A stretch of DNA of 64,000 nt from Undibacterium piscinae (GTDB lineage Bacteria; Pseudomonadota; Gammaproteobacteria; Burkholderiales; Burkholderiaceae_D): the NCBI GenBank assembly GCA_003970805.2, contig CP051152.1, positions 3,658,001 through 3,722,000 on the forward strand, read 5' to 3'. A program made the position numbers and the translations under genes. This document shows positions 9,138-17,868 of the stretch, piece by piece; the first letter of the stretch is position 1; each line of letters starts with the position of its first letter. The notes beneath the pieces were generated by a model that searched no databases, was not told where the DNA came from, and saw only the letters and a program-made list of their open reading frames with translations.

Positions 9138-10154
9138 ATGAAACGTCTTAAAGCTAGTGTCCTTGCCAGTAGTTTGGCTCTCAGTTTTTCTGTTGCGGCT
9201 ATTTCTTCTTTTGCTCAGGCGGAAGAGGTGGTCGTGTATTCGGCTCGCAATGAACAATTGATCAAGCCTTTGTTTGATGCCTACACTAAGCAGACCGGGG
9301 TACAGATTAAGTTTGTCACCGATAAAGAAGGCCCGCTGATGGAACGCCTGAAAGCCGAGGCTGCCAATACGCCTGCCGATATGCTGATCACGGTCGATGC
9401 CGGTAACTTGTGGCAAGCGGCCAACCAGGGCTTGTTGCAGCCAGTGACGTCGAATACCTTGAACGCGAATATTCCCGCCCATTTGCGTGATCCTAAAAAC
9501 CTGTGGTTCGGTCTGTCGGTGCGCGCACGCACGATTTTCTTCAATAATCAAAAAGTAAAGCCAACCGATCTGTCTACCTATGAGGATCTGGCAAATGCCA
9601 AATGGAAAGGCAAACTGTGTCTGCGTACCTCCAAAAAAGTCTATAACCAGTCTTTGATGGCGATGATGATAGAAGAGCATGGTGAAGCCAAGGCCGAGCA
9701 AATCACCAAAGGCTGGGTCGCCAATCTGGCAACGGACGTATTTGCTGATGACACCAAGATGCTAGAGGCAATTGCTGCCGGACAATGTGATGTCGGTATC
9801 GCTAATACCTATTACTACGGCCGTTTGATGGAGAAAAAGCCATCGTTGCCTATCTCTATTTTCTGGGCTAATCAAAATGCCAAGGGCGTACACGTAAACG
9901 TATCTGGTGCCGGTGTCACCAAGTACGCCAAAAATCCGGCAGGTGCGCAAAAGCTGCTGGAATGGTTGTCCTCGGAAAAAGCGCAGAATTTATTCACTGA
10001 CCTGGATATGGAATATCCGGCCAATCCTGGCGTGAAGCCAGATCCTAAATTACTGGCATGGGGTCCGTTCAAGCAAAACCTGATCAACGTCAACAAGGCC
10101 GGTGAACTGCAAGCTGCGGCAGTGAAGTTGATGGATAGGGCCGGCTACAAGTAA
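9138..10154 (+). CDS. fbpA: Periplasmic Fe(III)-binding protein of ABC importer
   Basis: About 338 aa from ATG 9138 (MKRLKAS), preceded by GGAG at 9126-9129; the upstream in-frame start at 9111 would disrupt the signal peptide. Signal peptide with FAQAEE cleavage region, then the FutA/FbpA fold: [58 protein letters not shown] and a Tyr pair (ANTYYYGRL) that in this family coordinates ferric iron. C-terminus [20 protein letters not shown] is typical. It delivers Fe3+ to FbpB/FbpC encoded next. Confidence 0.92.
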   Translation: MKRLKASVLASSLALSFSVAAISSFAQAEEVVVYSARNEQLIKPLFDAYTKQTGVQIKFVTDKEGPLMERLKAEAANTPADMLITVDAGNLWQAANQGLLQPVTSNTLNANIPAHLRDPKNLWFGLSVRARTIFFNNQKVKPTDLSTYEDLANAKWKGKLCLRTSKKVYNQSLMAMMIEEHGEAKAEQITKGWVANLATDVFADDTKMLEAIAAGQCDVGIANTYYYGRLMEKKPSLPISIFWANQNAKGVHVNVSGAGVTKYAKNPAGAQKLLEWLSSEKAQNLFTDLDMEYPANPGVKPDPKLLAWGPFKQNLINVNKAGELQAAAVKLMDRAGYK

Positions 10155-10187
10155 AAAGTAAAACGGGTGCTTCTCAACATAGAAAAT

Positions 10188-10212
10188 AAAAAGCGGACGG
10201 TGTCCGCTTTTT
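10188..10212 (+). terminator. Intrinsic terminator between fbpA and fbpB
   Basis: Stem GCGGAC (10193-10198) / GTCCGC (10202-10207), three-base loop, preceded by five A and followed by five T. Its place inside the operon suggests partial termination that keeps the binding protein in excess over the permease and ATPase. Confidence 0.8.
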
Positions 10213-10282
10213 CCCGTTGTAAGTCCCGCTAAAAAATGAACGGGAAACCGCCGCTCATCGATTAAAAATAGAATAAAAATTC

Positions 10283-11932
10283 ATGAATAAAGTGCTAGCC
10301 AACCGCCATGCGCTCTCCGATCCGTTATTGTTTGCCCGGCGCTTTCTCACCGGTTGGCGCCTGGCCGCCTTTCTGGTCTCGCTGATCACCCTGATCCCTT
10401 TGTTGGTAGTGCTGTTCTCGCTGTTTTCGCCCGAACCCGAAATCTGGAATCACCTGCGTCACTATGTCTTGCCAGATTTGCTGGTCAATACCTTCTGGTT
10501 GGCACTGGGCGTGGCGCTCGGCACCGGTTTTCTCGGTGTTAGTCTGGCCTGGCTGACGGCGGTGTGCGAATTTCCCGGGCGCCGGGTTTTTGCCTGGGCT
10601 TTGATGTTGCCGCTGGCGATACCCGCTTACGTGGCCGCCTTCGTCAATATCGGCCTGTTCGATTTTACCGGCCCTTTGCAGACTGCCTTGCGCTTGTGGT
10701 TTGGCAGTAGCGCCTGGTTTCCGCCTATCCGCTCGCGCGGCGGCGTGATACTGGTGATGACGCTGGCGCTGTATCCGTATGTGTATCTGCTGGCACGCAA
10801 TGCCTTCATGACGCAAGGCAAGCGTTCGCTGGAAGTGGCGCAGTCGCTGGGCTTAAGTCGTGTCGCCGGATTTTTCAAGGTGGCATTGCCGATGGCGCGC
10901 CCCTGGATATTTTCCGGCATCATGCTGGCGCTGATGGAGAGTCTGGCCGACTTCGGTACGGTTGCCGTATTTAACTATGACACATTTACCACCGCGATTT
11001 ACAAGGCTTGGTTCGGCCTGTTTTCGCTGGCATCGGCTTCGCAGCTGGCCTCTATTTTAGTGATGATGGTGTTGCTACTGGCCTTGGGTGAGCAATCCTG
11101 GCGCGGTGCCAAGCGCTATCACGCAACCGGAAAATCAAATCAATCCAGATATACTCTCAAGCCTTTGCTCGCCTGGGCTAGTTGCCTGTATGCCGGATTG
11201 GTGCTGGCGCTGGCGTTTGCGGTGCCGGTTGGTCAGTTACTGGTCTGGTGCATCGAGGTATACGCCGAAGATTTTGACAGCCGCTACCCTATGTTCGTAC
11301 TGCATTCCGTCTTGTTATCTGGCATGGCGGCCTTGCTGGTGGTAATTGCTGCCTTATTGCTGGCCTATACCCTGCGCCAGTATACGGACTGGCCTACGAG
11401 ATTCTTTGCGCGCCTCTCGACCTTGGGTTATGCGATACCGGGTACGGTGCTGGCGGTGGGCGTATTTATTCCTGTGGCCTGGCTGGATAATCAACTTATC
11501 GCTTTTTTGAAGCCATGGTTTGGCGGCGGCGCTATTTTGCGCGGCACCCTGACCGTCATGCTATTGGCCTATGTGGCGCGTTTTCTGGCCCCCGGATTTA
11601 ACGCGATAGACAGTGCCATGCAGCGCATCACGCGTAGCCAGGAAGAAGCGGCGCGCGGCATGGGCTTATCCGGTTGGCGCCTGTTTATGCGCGTGCATTT
11701 ACCGTTGCTGCGTGGCGGCATATTTAGTGCCGCCATGCTGGTGTTTGTCGACGTCATGAAAGAAATGCCGATTACCCTGATGACCCGCCCGTTCGGCTGG
11801 GACACCTTATCGGTGCGGGTGTTTGAAATGACTTCCGAAGGGCAGTGGGAACGCGCTGCCTTGCCCGCTGTTGCCTTGGTGCTCGCCGGCCTTATCCCTG
11901 TGATATTGCTGACCCGTCAGACTGAACATTAA
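10283..11932 (+). CDS. fbpB: Fe(III) ABC transporter permease, fused two-domain type
   Basis: 549 aa with about twelve hydrophobic segments. Two copies of the binding-protein-dependent permease domain are present, each with its EAA-type coupling loop: EVAQSLGLSRVAGFFKVALP near residue 190 and EEAARGMGLSGWRLF near residue 455. This tandem arrangement is characteristic of FbpB/SfuB iron permeases. The start at 10283 follows the terminator by 70 bp. Four bases separate its stop from the ATPase start, indicating translational coupling. Confidence 0.92.
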   Translation: MNKVLANRHALSDPLLFARRFLTGWRLAAFLVSLITLIPLLVVLFSLFSPEPEIWNHLRHYVLPDLLVNTFWLALGVALGTGFLGVSLAWLTAVCEFPGRRVFAWALMLPLAIPAYVAAFVNIGLFDFTGPLQTALRLWFGSSAWFPPIRSRGGVILVMTLALYPYVYLLARNAFMTQGKRSLEVAQSLGLSRVAGFFKVALPMARPWIFSGIMLALMESLADFGTVAVFNYDTFTTAIYKAWFGLFSLASASQLASILVMMVLLLALGEQSWRGAKRYHATGKSNQSRYTLKPLLAWASCLYAGLVLALAFAVPVGQLLVWCIEVYAEDFDSRYPMFVLHSVLLSGMAALLVVIAALLLAYTLRQYTDWPTRFFARLSTLGYAIPGTVLAVGVFIPVAWLDNQLIAFLKPWFGGGAILRGTLTVMLLAYVARFLAPGFNAIDSAMQRITRSQEEAARGMGLSGWRLFMRVHLPLLRGGIFSAAMLVFVDVMKEMPITLMTRPFGWDTLSVRVFEMTSEGQWERAALPAVALVLAGLIPVILLTRQTEH

Positions 11933-11936
11933 GAAT

Positions 11937-13244
11937 ATGATGACAACTTCCTTGCTCAATAATACGGTGTTGACGCTCAATGGCGTCTCGCATGCTTACC
12001 AGCAGAAATCCACTTTTTCACAGATCAGTTTTGCGCTCGCCAAAGGGCAGATAGGCTGTCTGCTCGGGCCCTCCGGCTGCGGTAAAACCACGGCCTTACG
12101 TTGTATAGCCGGGTTCGAAAACGTCAGCGGCGGCAGCATATATTTGAATGAAAAACTGGTTAGCACTGCCGACTTCCACTTATCCGCAGAGAAGCGTCAA
12201 ATTGGCATGGTGTTTCAGGATTACGCGTTGTTTCCGCATCTGAGCGTAGAAAAGAATGTCGCCTTTGGCCTGCATGGCATGGAACGCAAGTTGCGCCAAA
12301 AGAGGGTAGATGAATTGCTGGAAGTGGTCGGCTTGCTGATGCACAAAAATGCCTATCCACACGAATTGTCAGGCGGTCAGCAGCAACGCGTGGCCTTGGC
12401 CAGGGCGTTGGCTCCTAAGCCTGAACTACTGTTGCTGGATGAACCTTTCTCCAACCTTGATGTGGCGCTGCGAGAGCGTCTCGGTCTGGAAGTGCGCGAG
12501 ATACTTAAGCAGCAAAATGCGACGGCTATTTTGGTCACGCACGATCAGCATGAGGCGTTTGCGATTGCCGATGAGATCGGCGTCATGCATCAGGGCCAGA
12601 TTCAGCAATGGGATAGCGCGTATCAAATTTATCATGAACCGGCCAATCGCTTCGTGGCCGATTTTGTCGGTGAGGGCGTGTTCTTGCCGGGTAAGGTGCT
12701 GGCGCACGATAGTATAGAAATCGAGTTAGGAGTAATAGGTGGCAATATGCCGCGCGATTGCTGTCTCGGCTGTACCGTGGATGTGCTGGTGCGACCCGAT
12801 GACGTGGTGCATGATGATCACAGCCCGGCGCAGGCGAGGGTGATTGCCAAGGCATTTCGTGGCGCGGATTTTTTGTACACCTTAGAACTGGCCAGCGGCT
12901 TACGCTTGCTGTCGCTGGTACCCAGTCATCACAATCACGCCATCGGCGAGAAGATAGGCATCAAGCTGGAAATTGATCATGTGATTGCATTTCATGCGCA
13001 AGCCTGCTGCCGTGAGAGATCAGGACGGCAGTGGCCGCACTGGATCAGCAGAAGCGCTGATAGCCCCATCCCAAGTCTAGCGTGTTTACGGAAACTGCAT
13101 CGCTGCTCAGTGATAGGGCTAGCGAGAGAGGCATGCTTGAAGATTGGGCTGCCGCCGCAAGGGCTATTCCGCCGACGCTTTGCACTGAATTTTGCTCTGT
13201 CTTGCTCTGAATCTAGCTGGCCCGCGAATTTTGGGCTTGCGTAA
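11937..13244 (+). CDS. fbpC: Fe(III) ABC transporter ATP-binding protein, with odd C-terminal extension
   Basis: Walker A GPSGCGKTT (residues 44-52), Q-loop region MVFQDYALFPH, signature LSGGQQQR (about 144-151), Walker B LLLLDEP and H-loop VTHDQHEA, then a TOBE-like C-terminal domain. Family length is about 350 aa. The natural end should be near residue 352 (DHVIAFHAQ); instead the frame runs on for about 80 residues of Cys/Arg-rich, low-plausibility sequence that lies antisense to the 3' end of the convergent gene. A lost stop or a small indel near 13000 is likely. The ATPase core is intact, and the gene completes the iron importer. Confidence 0.88.
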   Translation: MMTTSLLNNTVLTLNGVSHAYQQKSTFSQISFALAKGQIGCLLGPSGCGKTTALRCIAGFENVSGGSIYLNEKLVSTADFHLSAEKRQIGMVFQDYALFPHLSVEKNVAFGLHGMERKLRQKRVDELLEVVGLLMHKNAYPHELSGGQQQRVALARALAPKPELLLLDEPFSNLDVALRERLGLEVREILKQQNATAILVTHDQHEAFAIADEIGVMHQGQIQQWDSAYQIYHEPANRFVADFVGEGVFLPGKVLAHDSIEIELGVIGGNMPRDCCLGCTVDVLVRPDDVVHDDHSPAQARVIAKAFRGADFLYTLELASGLRLLSLVPSHHNHAIGEKIGIKLEIDHVIAFHAQACCRERSGRQWPHWISRSADSPIPSLACLRKLHRCSVIGLAREACLKIGLPPQGLFRRRFALNFALSCSESSWPANFGLA

Positions 13245-13951
13245 CTGTTTGCTGGTAGTGCTCCGCCGACGTTTTCGAGTTGCTTGCCCATCACTTGCTG
13301 GTAATGCGAGTTGCTCAGACTTGCTGCCGCGCTGGTTTCGCTGGTCGCCGCCGTCGCCGCCGACGCGTTGGCGGTCTCGTTGACAGTCTTGTCGGACGCT
13401 TCGCCGCTGGCAAGCTCGCTGGTCGCGCCTGATTCACCGGTGCTAGCTTGACTTGCACTACCGACGCTGACCTGTGGCATAGCGGGGCCAGTATCGCCGC
13501 CGCCATATTCACGCACCGCCGCAGCCAGTTCTTTGGCCAGACGGATCGCTTCTCGTGGGTTGCCTGCGACACCGGCAAATCTCATCAAGCCTTCTAACTG
13601 CATTTTTATCCAGGCAATTCTTTCCCTGGCAGCGTCTTTACGGGAGGGAAATTGCATGGGGCTATTATTGAAGGCGCTCAGGGCTGCCGTATTTCTGGCT
13701 TTTTGTGGGCTCACATTTAAATTCACGGTCACAGCCGTAATCGCATTTGCGGCGCTAGCCGTCGGTGCCGAAGTTTTGGCGTTCTCGCCGTTCGCGCCGA
13801 GTTTAATTTCCGGTGCTTGCGCTGACGAGACGTAGAGATATTTACCTATGCTGATCACTTGAGTTTGTCCGAAGAAAAATGGTTTTTGCGGGACTGCTAG
13901 TTGATTAACGGTGAAATCAGCAAGAAATGAAGAGCACAGCGTGGGAAACAT
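12992..13951 (-). CDS. Hypothetical Ala/Ser-rich protein, 3' end doubtful
   Basis: 319 aa as an open frame. The central part looks coding: VISIGKYLYV near residue 34, an Ala/Thr-rich stretch, then SRKDAARERIAWIKMQLEGLMRFAGV and PREAIRLAKELAAAVREYGGG (about 105-160), then low-complexity Ser/Ala/Glu sequence. I do not recognise a named family; similar proteins with a basic helical middle and Ala/Ser-rich flanks occur in Oxalobacteraceae (recollection, not checked). After DSEQDRA near 13200 the reading becomes Arg/Cys-rich and implausible, while the neighbouring frame gives EQNSVQSVGGIALAAAAQSS and ends at 13045. A frameshift near 13200 would remove most of the 253-bp overlap with fbpC. Confidence 0.5.
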   Translation of the reverse strand: MFPTLCSSFLADFTVNQLAVPQKPFFFGQTQVISIGKYLYVSSAQAPEIKLGANGENAKTSAPTASAANAITAVTVNLNVSPQKARNTAALSAFNNSPMQFPSRKDAARERIAWIKMQLEGLMRFAGVAGNPREAIRLAKELAAAVREYGGGDTGPAMPQVSVGSASQASTGESGATSELASGEASDKTVNETANASAATAATSETSAAASLSNSHYQQVMGKQLENVGGALPANSYASPKFAGQLDSEQDRAKFSAKRRRNSPCGGSPIFKHASLASPITEQRCSFRKHARLGMGLSALLLIQCGHCRPDLSRQQACA

Positions 13952-14034
13952 GTCCGAAATACAAATTTGATGCTAATCTGCCGAAAGATCAGGCAAATCG
14001 CCCTGTCTAGATGTTTCCCTATTTTGCTTATGCC

Positions 14035-14438
14035 ATGAACCAAATCCAAGAAAAGAAGTGTCACGCGATTATCCATGCGCATGCCGTGGCTGCCGCAGCG
14101 GGCAATGCTGTACCTGTACCCGGCATGGGTGTGGCTACCGATATGCTGTGCATGACCGCGATGCAATGAGCTTGTGTGCAGTGTTTGGTGGCAGTATCAC
14201 GCAAGAAGCAGCCAAAGCGCTGGCTATTGCCAGTCTGAAAAACAGTATGCTCAAGCAACCCATCAAAGTTCTGAGTAAAGAATTATCCAAGTTCATCCCT
14301 TTCCTCGGGCAAGTAGTCGCACCGGGTATCTCGGTTGTGATGATAGAAGCGGCTGGCTGGACTCTCGCCAAAGAGCTGGAAGCCAAGGCGCAACAAGCCA
14401 CTGCTGGTGCTGCTACTGATACGGCGAGGCCGAAGTGA
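14035..14438 (+). pseudogene. Small Ala/Gly-rich membrane-associated protein (possibly DUF697-like), frameshifted
   Basis: From ATG 14035 the frame reads a helical N-terminus (MNQIQEKKCHAIIHAHAV) and a hydrophobic segment with NAVPVPGMGVATDM, then stops at 14167-14169. The neighbouring frame resumes at once with SLCAVFGGSITQEAAKALA, KVLSKELSKFIPFLGQVVAPG and a final amphipathic helix ending at 14438. One indel near 14160 restores a protein of about 134 aa. The PVPG motif and two hydrophobic helices recall DUF697/YcjF-type proteins, but this is a weak assignment. It overlaps the next gene by 4 bp (GTGA). Confidence 0.6.
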
Positions 14439-14821
14439 ACGATGCTCTGAATGCTAGGAATATGCTGAGCGCTAGCTGCCACTGCGGCCGTATTCAAATC
14501 AAGGTGCCAGCAAAGAGTGCGTTTTTAATCGATTGCAATTGCTCTATCTGCCGTCGTTATGGCGCACTGTGGGCTTGCTATAGTTTGAACCAGATTGAAA
14601 TAATTGGGCATCCTGAGCATAGCGTTGCTTATCTGTGGGGCCAGCAAAGCATACAGACCATGCATTGCGCGGTGTGCGGCTGTGTCACGCATTGGGAGGC
14701 GTTATCCACCGAACCGGACCGGAAAATGGCGGTCAACGCCAGAAATTTTGAAGCAGGTGTATGGATCGATGTTCCTATCCGGCATTTTGATGGTGCTGAT
14801 AGCTGGACGTATCTCGACTAG
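14435..14821 (+). CDS. GFA/CENP-V-domain protein
   Basis: 128 aa from GTG 14435, or 119 aa from ATG 14462. It has the zinc-binding cysteine pattern of the glutathione-dependent formaldehyde-activating (GFA) fold: SCHCGRIQIKV, then CNCSICRRYGALWACY, later MHCAVCGCVTHWEA. The length fits single-domain GFA proteins, most of which have no proven substrate despite the name. It starts inside the stop codon of the preceding frameshifted gene, implying translational coupling. This is one of the few intact genes in a decayed stretch. Confidence 0.8.
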   Translation: MNDALNARNMLSASCHCGRIQIKVPAKSAFLIDCNCSICRRYGALWACYSLNQIEIIGHPEHSVAYLWGQQSIQTMHCAVCGCVTHWEALSTEPDRKMAVNARNFEAGVWIDVPIRHFDGADSWTYLD

Positions 14822-14878
14822 TCAATAGTAAATACTTATTGTTCGTTGTTTTTATCATTTACCCAAACAAGGATAGTC

Positions 14879-15652
14879 ATGTACCAACTGAATAAAACTA
14901 GCTTATACACAGTCATTGGCTTGTGCTACGGGCTAGCTGGTTTAGCGCAGGCGCAGAGTACGCCGCAGACTACGTTGCCTGATGCGGCGCCTGATGCGAT
15001 ATTGATAGAGAACGTACGTATTTTCAATGGCAGTAGCGAGCAACTCTCGCCGTCATCCCATGTCTTGGTCGTGGGCAATCTGATCAAAAGTATTTCCAAA
15101 ACGCCGATCGCGGCTCCGCCCGGCGCTAAGCTGACGCGCATAGACGGCGGTGGGCGCACCCTGATGCCCTTGATCGACAATCACACGCATATGATGATGA
15201 ACAGTATCTCGCAGCTTGCCGTGATGACCAGTGACATCGGCTACGTCAACCTCGCCGCTGGTGCCGCCGCTAGCAAGATGCTGATGCGCGGCTATACCAG
15301 TGTGCGCGATCTGGGCGGCCCCGTGTTCGGCTTGAAGAAAGGCATCGATAGCGGGATGGTGATCGGCCCCAGGATTTGGCCTTCGGGGGCGATGGTGTCG
15401 CAGACTGGCGGGCATGGCGATTTCCGTTTACCGACCGAGCTGCCTTCGGCTCCTGGCGTTTTTAGTTATACCGAACGAATCGGCGCTGCCATGATTGCCG
15501 ACGATGCCGCCAGCGTGCAAAAACGCGTGCGTGAACAGTTTTTTGCCCATATCCTCAGCGCTAGCGTTCATCACCGGTGCGTACCAGCATGGTGCGTGAC
15601 GATATGCTCGGGTATGTCGTCTCTGGCAGTAAACGTCTGTTGCGCCCGGTGA
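14879..15652 (+). pseudogene. Secreted amidohydrolase-family protein, 3' part lost
   Basis: Start ATG 14879 opens a signal peptide (GLAGLAQAQS), then the N-terminal third of a metal-dependent amidohydrolase: ILIENVRIFNG, the metal-binding LIDNHTHMMM (His-x-His), MLMRGYTSVRDLGGPVFGLK, GPRIWPSGAMVSQTGGHGDF, and VQKRVREQ at about 15510-15540. Immediately after, where the family continues with the metal-binding Lys strand, the frame enters unrelated sequence and stops at 15650-15652. About 200-250 residues are missing. The break coincides with the start of an AraC-type remnant, so a deletion seems to have joined two genes. Confidence 0.8.
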
Positions 15653-16340
15653 GAGCGAGCAATACAAAACCGGGGAGTTGTTCCTGATTGCGCGTGGCAC
15701 GCAGTGGGACATGATCAACGATACCGCGCCGCAGGGCCGCTATGTGGCGCACATCATCCTGTTAACGCCTGCCCTGATCGAGCATTTTCATGAGCGCTTT
15801 GCGCAGTTTGGCGCACTCGCGCCTCTGCCAGCCTGCGCCGGCTGGCACCAGATAAGTCTATCGAGGAAGGTTTTAAGCGTGCTTTGAGGCTCTGCAAAGC
15901 CAGCAGGTATCGAAGGCGGTAAGCGAGCACAGGTTGCTGGAATTACTCTTGATGCTGGCCGAAACATGGCTTGGTTTTTTCGCGGGCATCGGAGCTGAGC
16001 TGGGCCGAGCGCGTGCGACGCATGGTGGCGCAACGGCCGCAGGCGGCCTGGAGCGTAAATGAGCTGGCCGCTAGTTTTAACCTCAGCGCCAGCACTTTGC
16101 GGCGGCGTCTGGATGGCGAAGGCAGCACCCTGAGCGACTGTGTCCGCGAAGTCAGGCTGGAAACGGCGCTGTTGTTGCTACAGAGCACGCTGCTACCGAT
16201 TTCCGACATTGCCTACCGCTCGGGTTACGCCTCGCATAGCCGGTTTTCGGCGGCATTTCGCGAGCGCTTCGGATTTTGCGCCTTCGCATTTGCGACCTTC
16301 GCTGAACTCTGGCGCACAACATTTGGTGCAATCGGGCTAA
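15580..16340 (+). pseudogene. AraC-family transcriptional regulator remnant
   Basis: Coding sequence is spread over at least three frames: MVRDDMLGYVVSGSKRLL, then GELFLIARGTQWDMIND and HIILLTPALIEHFHERFAQFG, then SHIFT near 15840, SIEEGFKRAL, EALQSQQVSKAVSEHRLLE, SHIFT near 15970, ELSWAERVRRMVAQRPQAAW, and an AraC helix-turn-helix domain (WSVNELAASFNLSASTLRRR; IAYRSGYASHSRFSAAFRERFGF), SHIFT near 16270, and a tail ending at 16340. The N-terminus is missing at the junction with the amidohydrolase remnant. It resembles AraC proteins with an N-terminal cupin-like half. Confidence 0.75.
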
Positions 16341-16398
16341 TGCTAAGCCGCGCGAGATGCGATGATACGAGTCTGTTCAATTACCTGAGGTAATCCCC

Positions 16399-16965
16399 AT
16401 GAAAAATTCCGCATTCAAGGCACTCTTCTGTGGCGCCGCTCTGCTGGCGCAGCCAATCTGGCGCAAGCCGCCGATTTCCGTCTGAGTAGCCCGGAGATCA
16501 AGGCCGGTACCATGATAGACAAAAATTTGAATTTAACGGTTTTGGTTGTGCCGGTGAAAATAAATCCCCGGCCTTTGCACTGGGAAGGCGCGCCGAAAGA
16601 CGCAAAAAGTTTCGCCGTCACGGTCTACGATCCTGATGCGCCTACCGGCTCTGGCTGGTGGCACTGGTCGGTGATCAACATTCCGGCTAGCGTGACAGAA
16701 TTGAAATCGGATGCAGGCGCAGCCGGCGGTGCCAATCTGCCGGCCCGGTGCCACCCCGGTGCGGATAGACTATGGCGTCGCTGCCTGGGGCGGTGTCTGC
16801 CGCCAGCCGGCGATAAAGCCCATCGCTATATTTTTTACCGTGCATGCGCTGAAACTGGAAAAGCTGGAAATACCGGCAGACGCTACCGCGGCGCTGGCAG
16901 GTTTTATGATCAATGCCAACACCATCAAAAAAGCCAGCTTTAGCGCCAAGTACGGCCGTACCCAG
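16399..16965 (+). pseudogene. YbhB/YbcL-type PEBP-family protein, multiply frameshifted
   Basis: A signal peptide opens at ATG 16399 and shifts frame near 16440. The body then reads ANLAQAADFRLSSPEI, a short out-of-frame stretch encoding NGFGCAGENKSP, LHWEGAPKDAKSFAVTVYDP, DAPTGSGWWHWSVINIPA, then after another shift TPVRIDYGVAAWGG, HRYIFTVHALK and FMINANTIKKASFSAKYGR. These are the ligand-pocket and C-terminal motifs of bacterial phosphatidylethanolamine-binding-like proteins. At least four indels separate the pieces, two of them compensating. Nonfunctional as read. Confidence 0.8.
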
Positions 16966-16986
16966 GGTCGCATCAAGGGCAATGGG

Positions 16987-17581
16987 ACTACCGCCGATTG
17001 GAAACCGTGCGCCGGTTTCGCTGTGTACGCAGGCTGGCGGCGTTGTATGCGCACCGCGGCGCGCAGCGTGCGCAGGTTAAGGGTTTCTGGATATGAATTA
17101 GCGGCCTGGCAAGAGAAGTATGCCGAACCAGTGCTGGCCTGGCTGGGCAAGTTTTTCCCTTACTGGCGTCTGCCGGGTTTGCCGACCTGGTACGGTCGCA
17201 GCCTGCATGTGATGCATCGACTACCGTACCGATTGGAAACCGATTGCCGGTTTCCCTGTGTACGCAGGCTGGTTTCGCGCCATCCATCTGGCGCATGAGG
17301 AGGTGGCGCGCGGTTTGCAAATCGCTTGCCCTTGTCTGATGCTGCACGCTGAGCACAGCCTGCGCGCTACCGCCTGGAGTGAGGATCTGCTGAGCGCCGA
17401 TATTGTGCTCGATGTGGCCGACATGCAGCGGCTGGCACCCGCTTTAGGCTTGCAGGTAGAGCGCCATGCGATCGCCGGTGGCATTCATGATCTGGTGCTG
17501 TCGCGCCCGACCGCCAGACATCAGGTCTGGCAATTGCTGGGCGCGTGGTTGGCTAGGGTGAGGGCAAGCGGCGCAGAATGA
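16987..17581 (+). pseudogene. Alpha/beta-hydrolase 3' remnant with internal duplication
   Basis: Two pieces of an alpha/beta hydrolase are visible. The first (about 17095-17215) reads ELAAWQEKYAEPVLAWLGKF and PTWYGRSLH. The second, shifted by one frame from 17258, reads AGWFRAIHLAHEEVARGLQI, CPCLMLHAEHSLRATAWSED, then a strand and an Asp/His region (AIAGGIHDLVLS) with the C-terminal catalytic His, to the stop at 17579-17581. No nucleophile elbow is present: the 5' half is missing. A 51-53-bp segment occurs twice, at 16987-17037 and 17220-17272, so the remnant starts with a displaced copy of its own middle. Confidence 0.7.
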
Positions 17582-17593
17582 GCCCTGCCGGAG

Positions 17594-17652
17594 GCGCATA
17601 TTCCATGCGCCTTGCCAGCCATGCAGGCTGGAAACCCGCATGGAATATGCGC
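17594..17652. repeat. Palindromic (REP-like) repeat, copy 1
   Basis: Perfect 16-bp outer arms GCGCATATTCCATGCG (17594-17609) and its reverse complement (17637-17652), with inner arms CCAGCC (17615-17620) and GGCTGG (17626-17631) around a five-base loop. An inverted, less perfect second copy lies at 18551-18618. It could also act as terminator-like structure for whatever precedes it. Confidence 0.75.
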
Positions 17653-17698
17653 GTCTGGCCTGCCGTCTAAAAATATCCTGAGGCTAGTAAATAAGTAA

Positions 17699-17809
17699 GA
17701 CTTACGCAAAATTGCGCCAGCTAGGCGTACCGCCGAAGACAGTACGCCGGTACTAGTACTAGTACGGCAAGGCGAGTGCAACAACGCTGGGGCGGTTTTG
17801 CCAAAGTCC
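17699..17809. mobile_element. MITE-like element with imperfect terminal inverted repeats
   Basis: Left end GACTTACGCAAAATTGCGCC (continuing AGC, 17699-17721) pairs imperfectly with the reverse complement of the right end (17786-17809, GGACTTTGGCAAAACCGCCC read inward). The interior is noncoding and holds a GTACTAGTACTAGTAC palindrome at about 17750-17765. About 111 bp in total. No clear target-site duplication is seen, and no transposase is encoded. Confidence 0.45.
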
Positions 17810-17868
17810 TATAAGTTATTTCTCGCCGTGGTCGCTATGCAGGGCGCTATTTTGCTATCATCTTGGCT

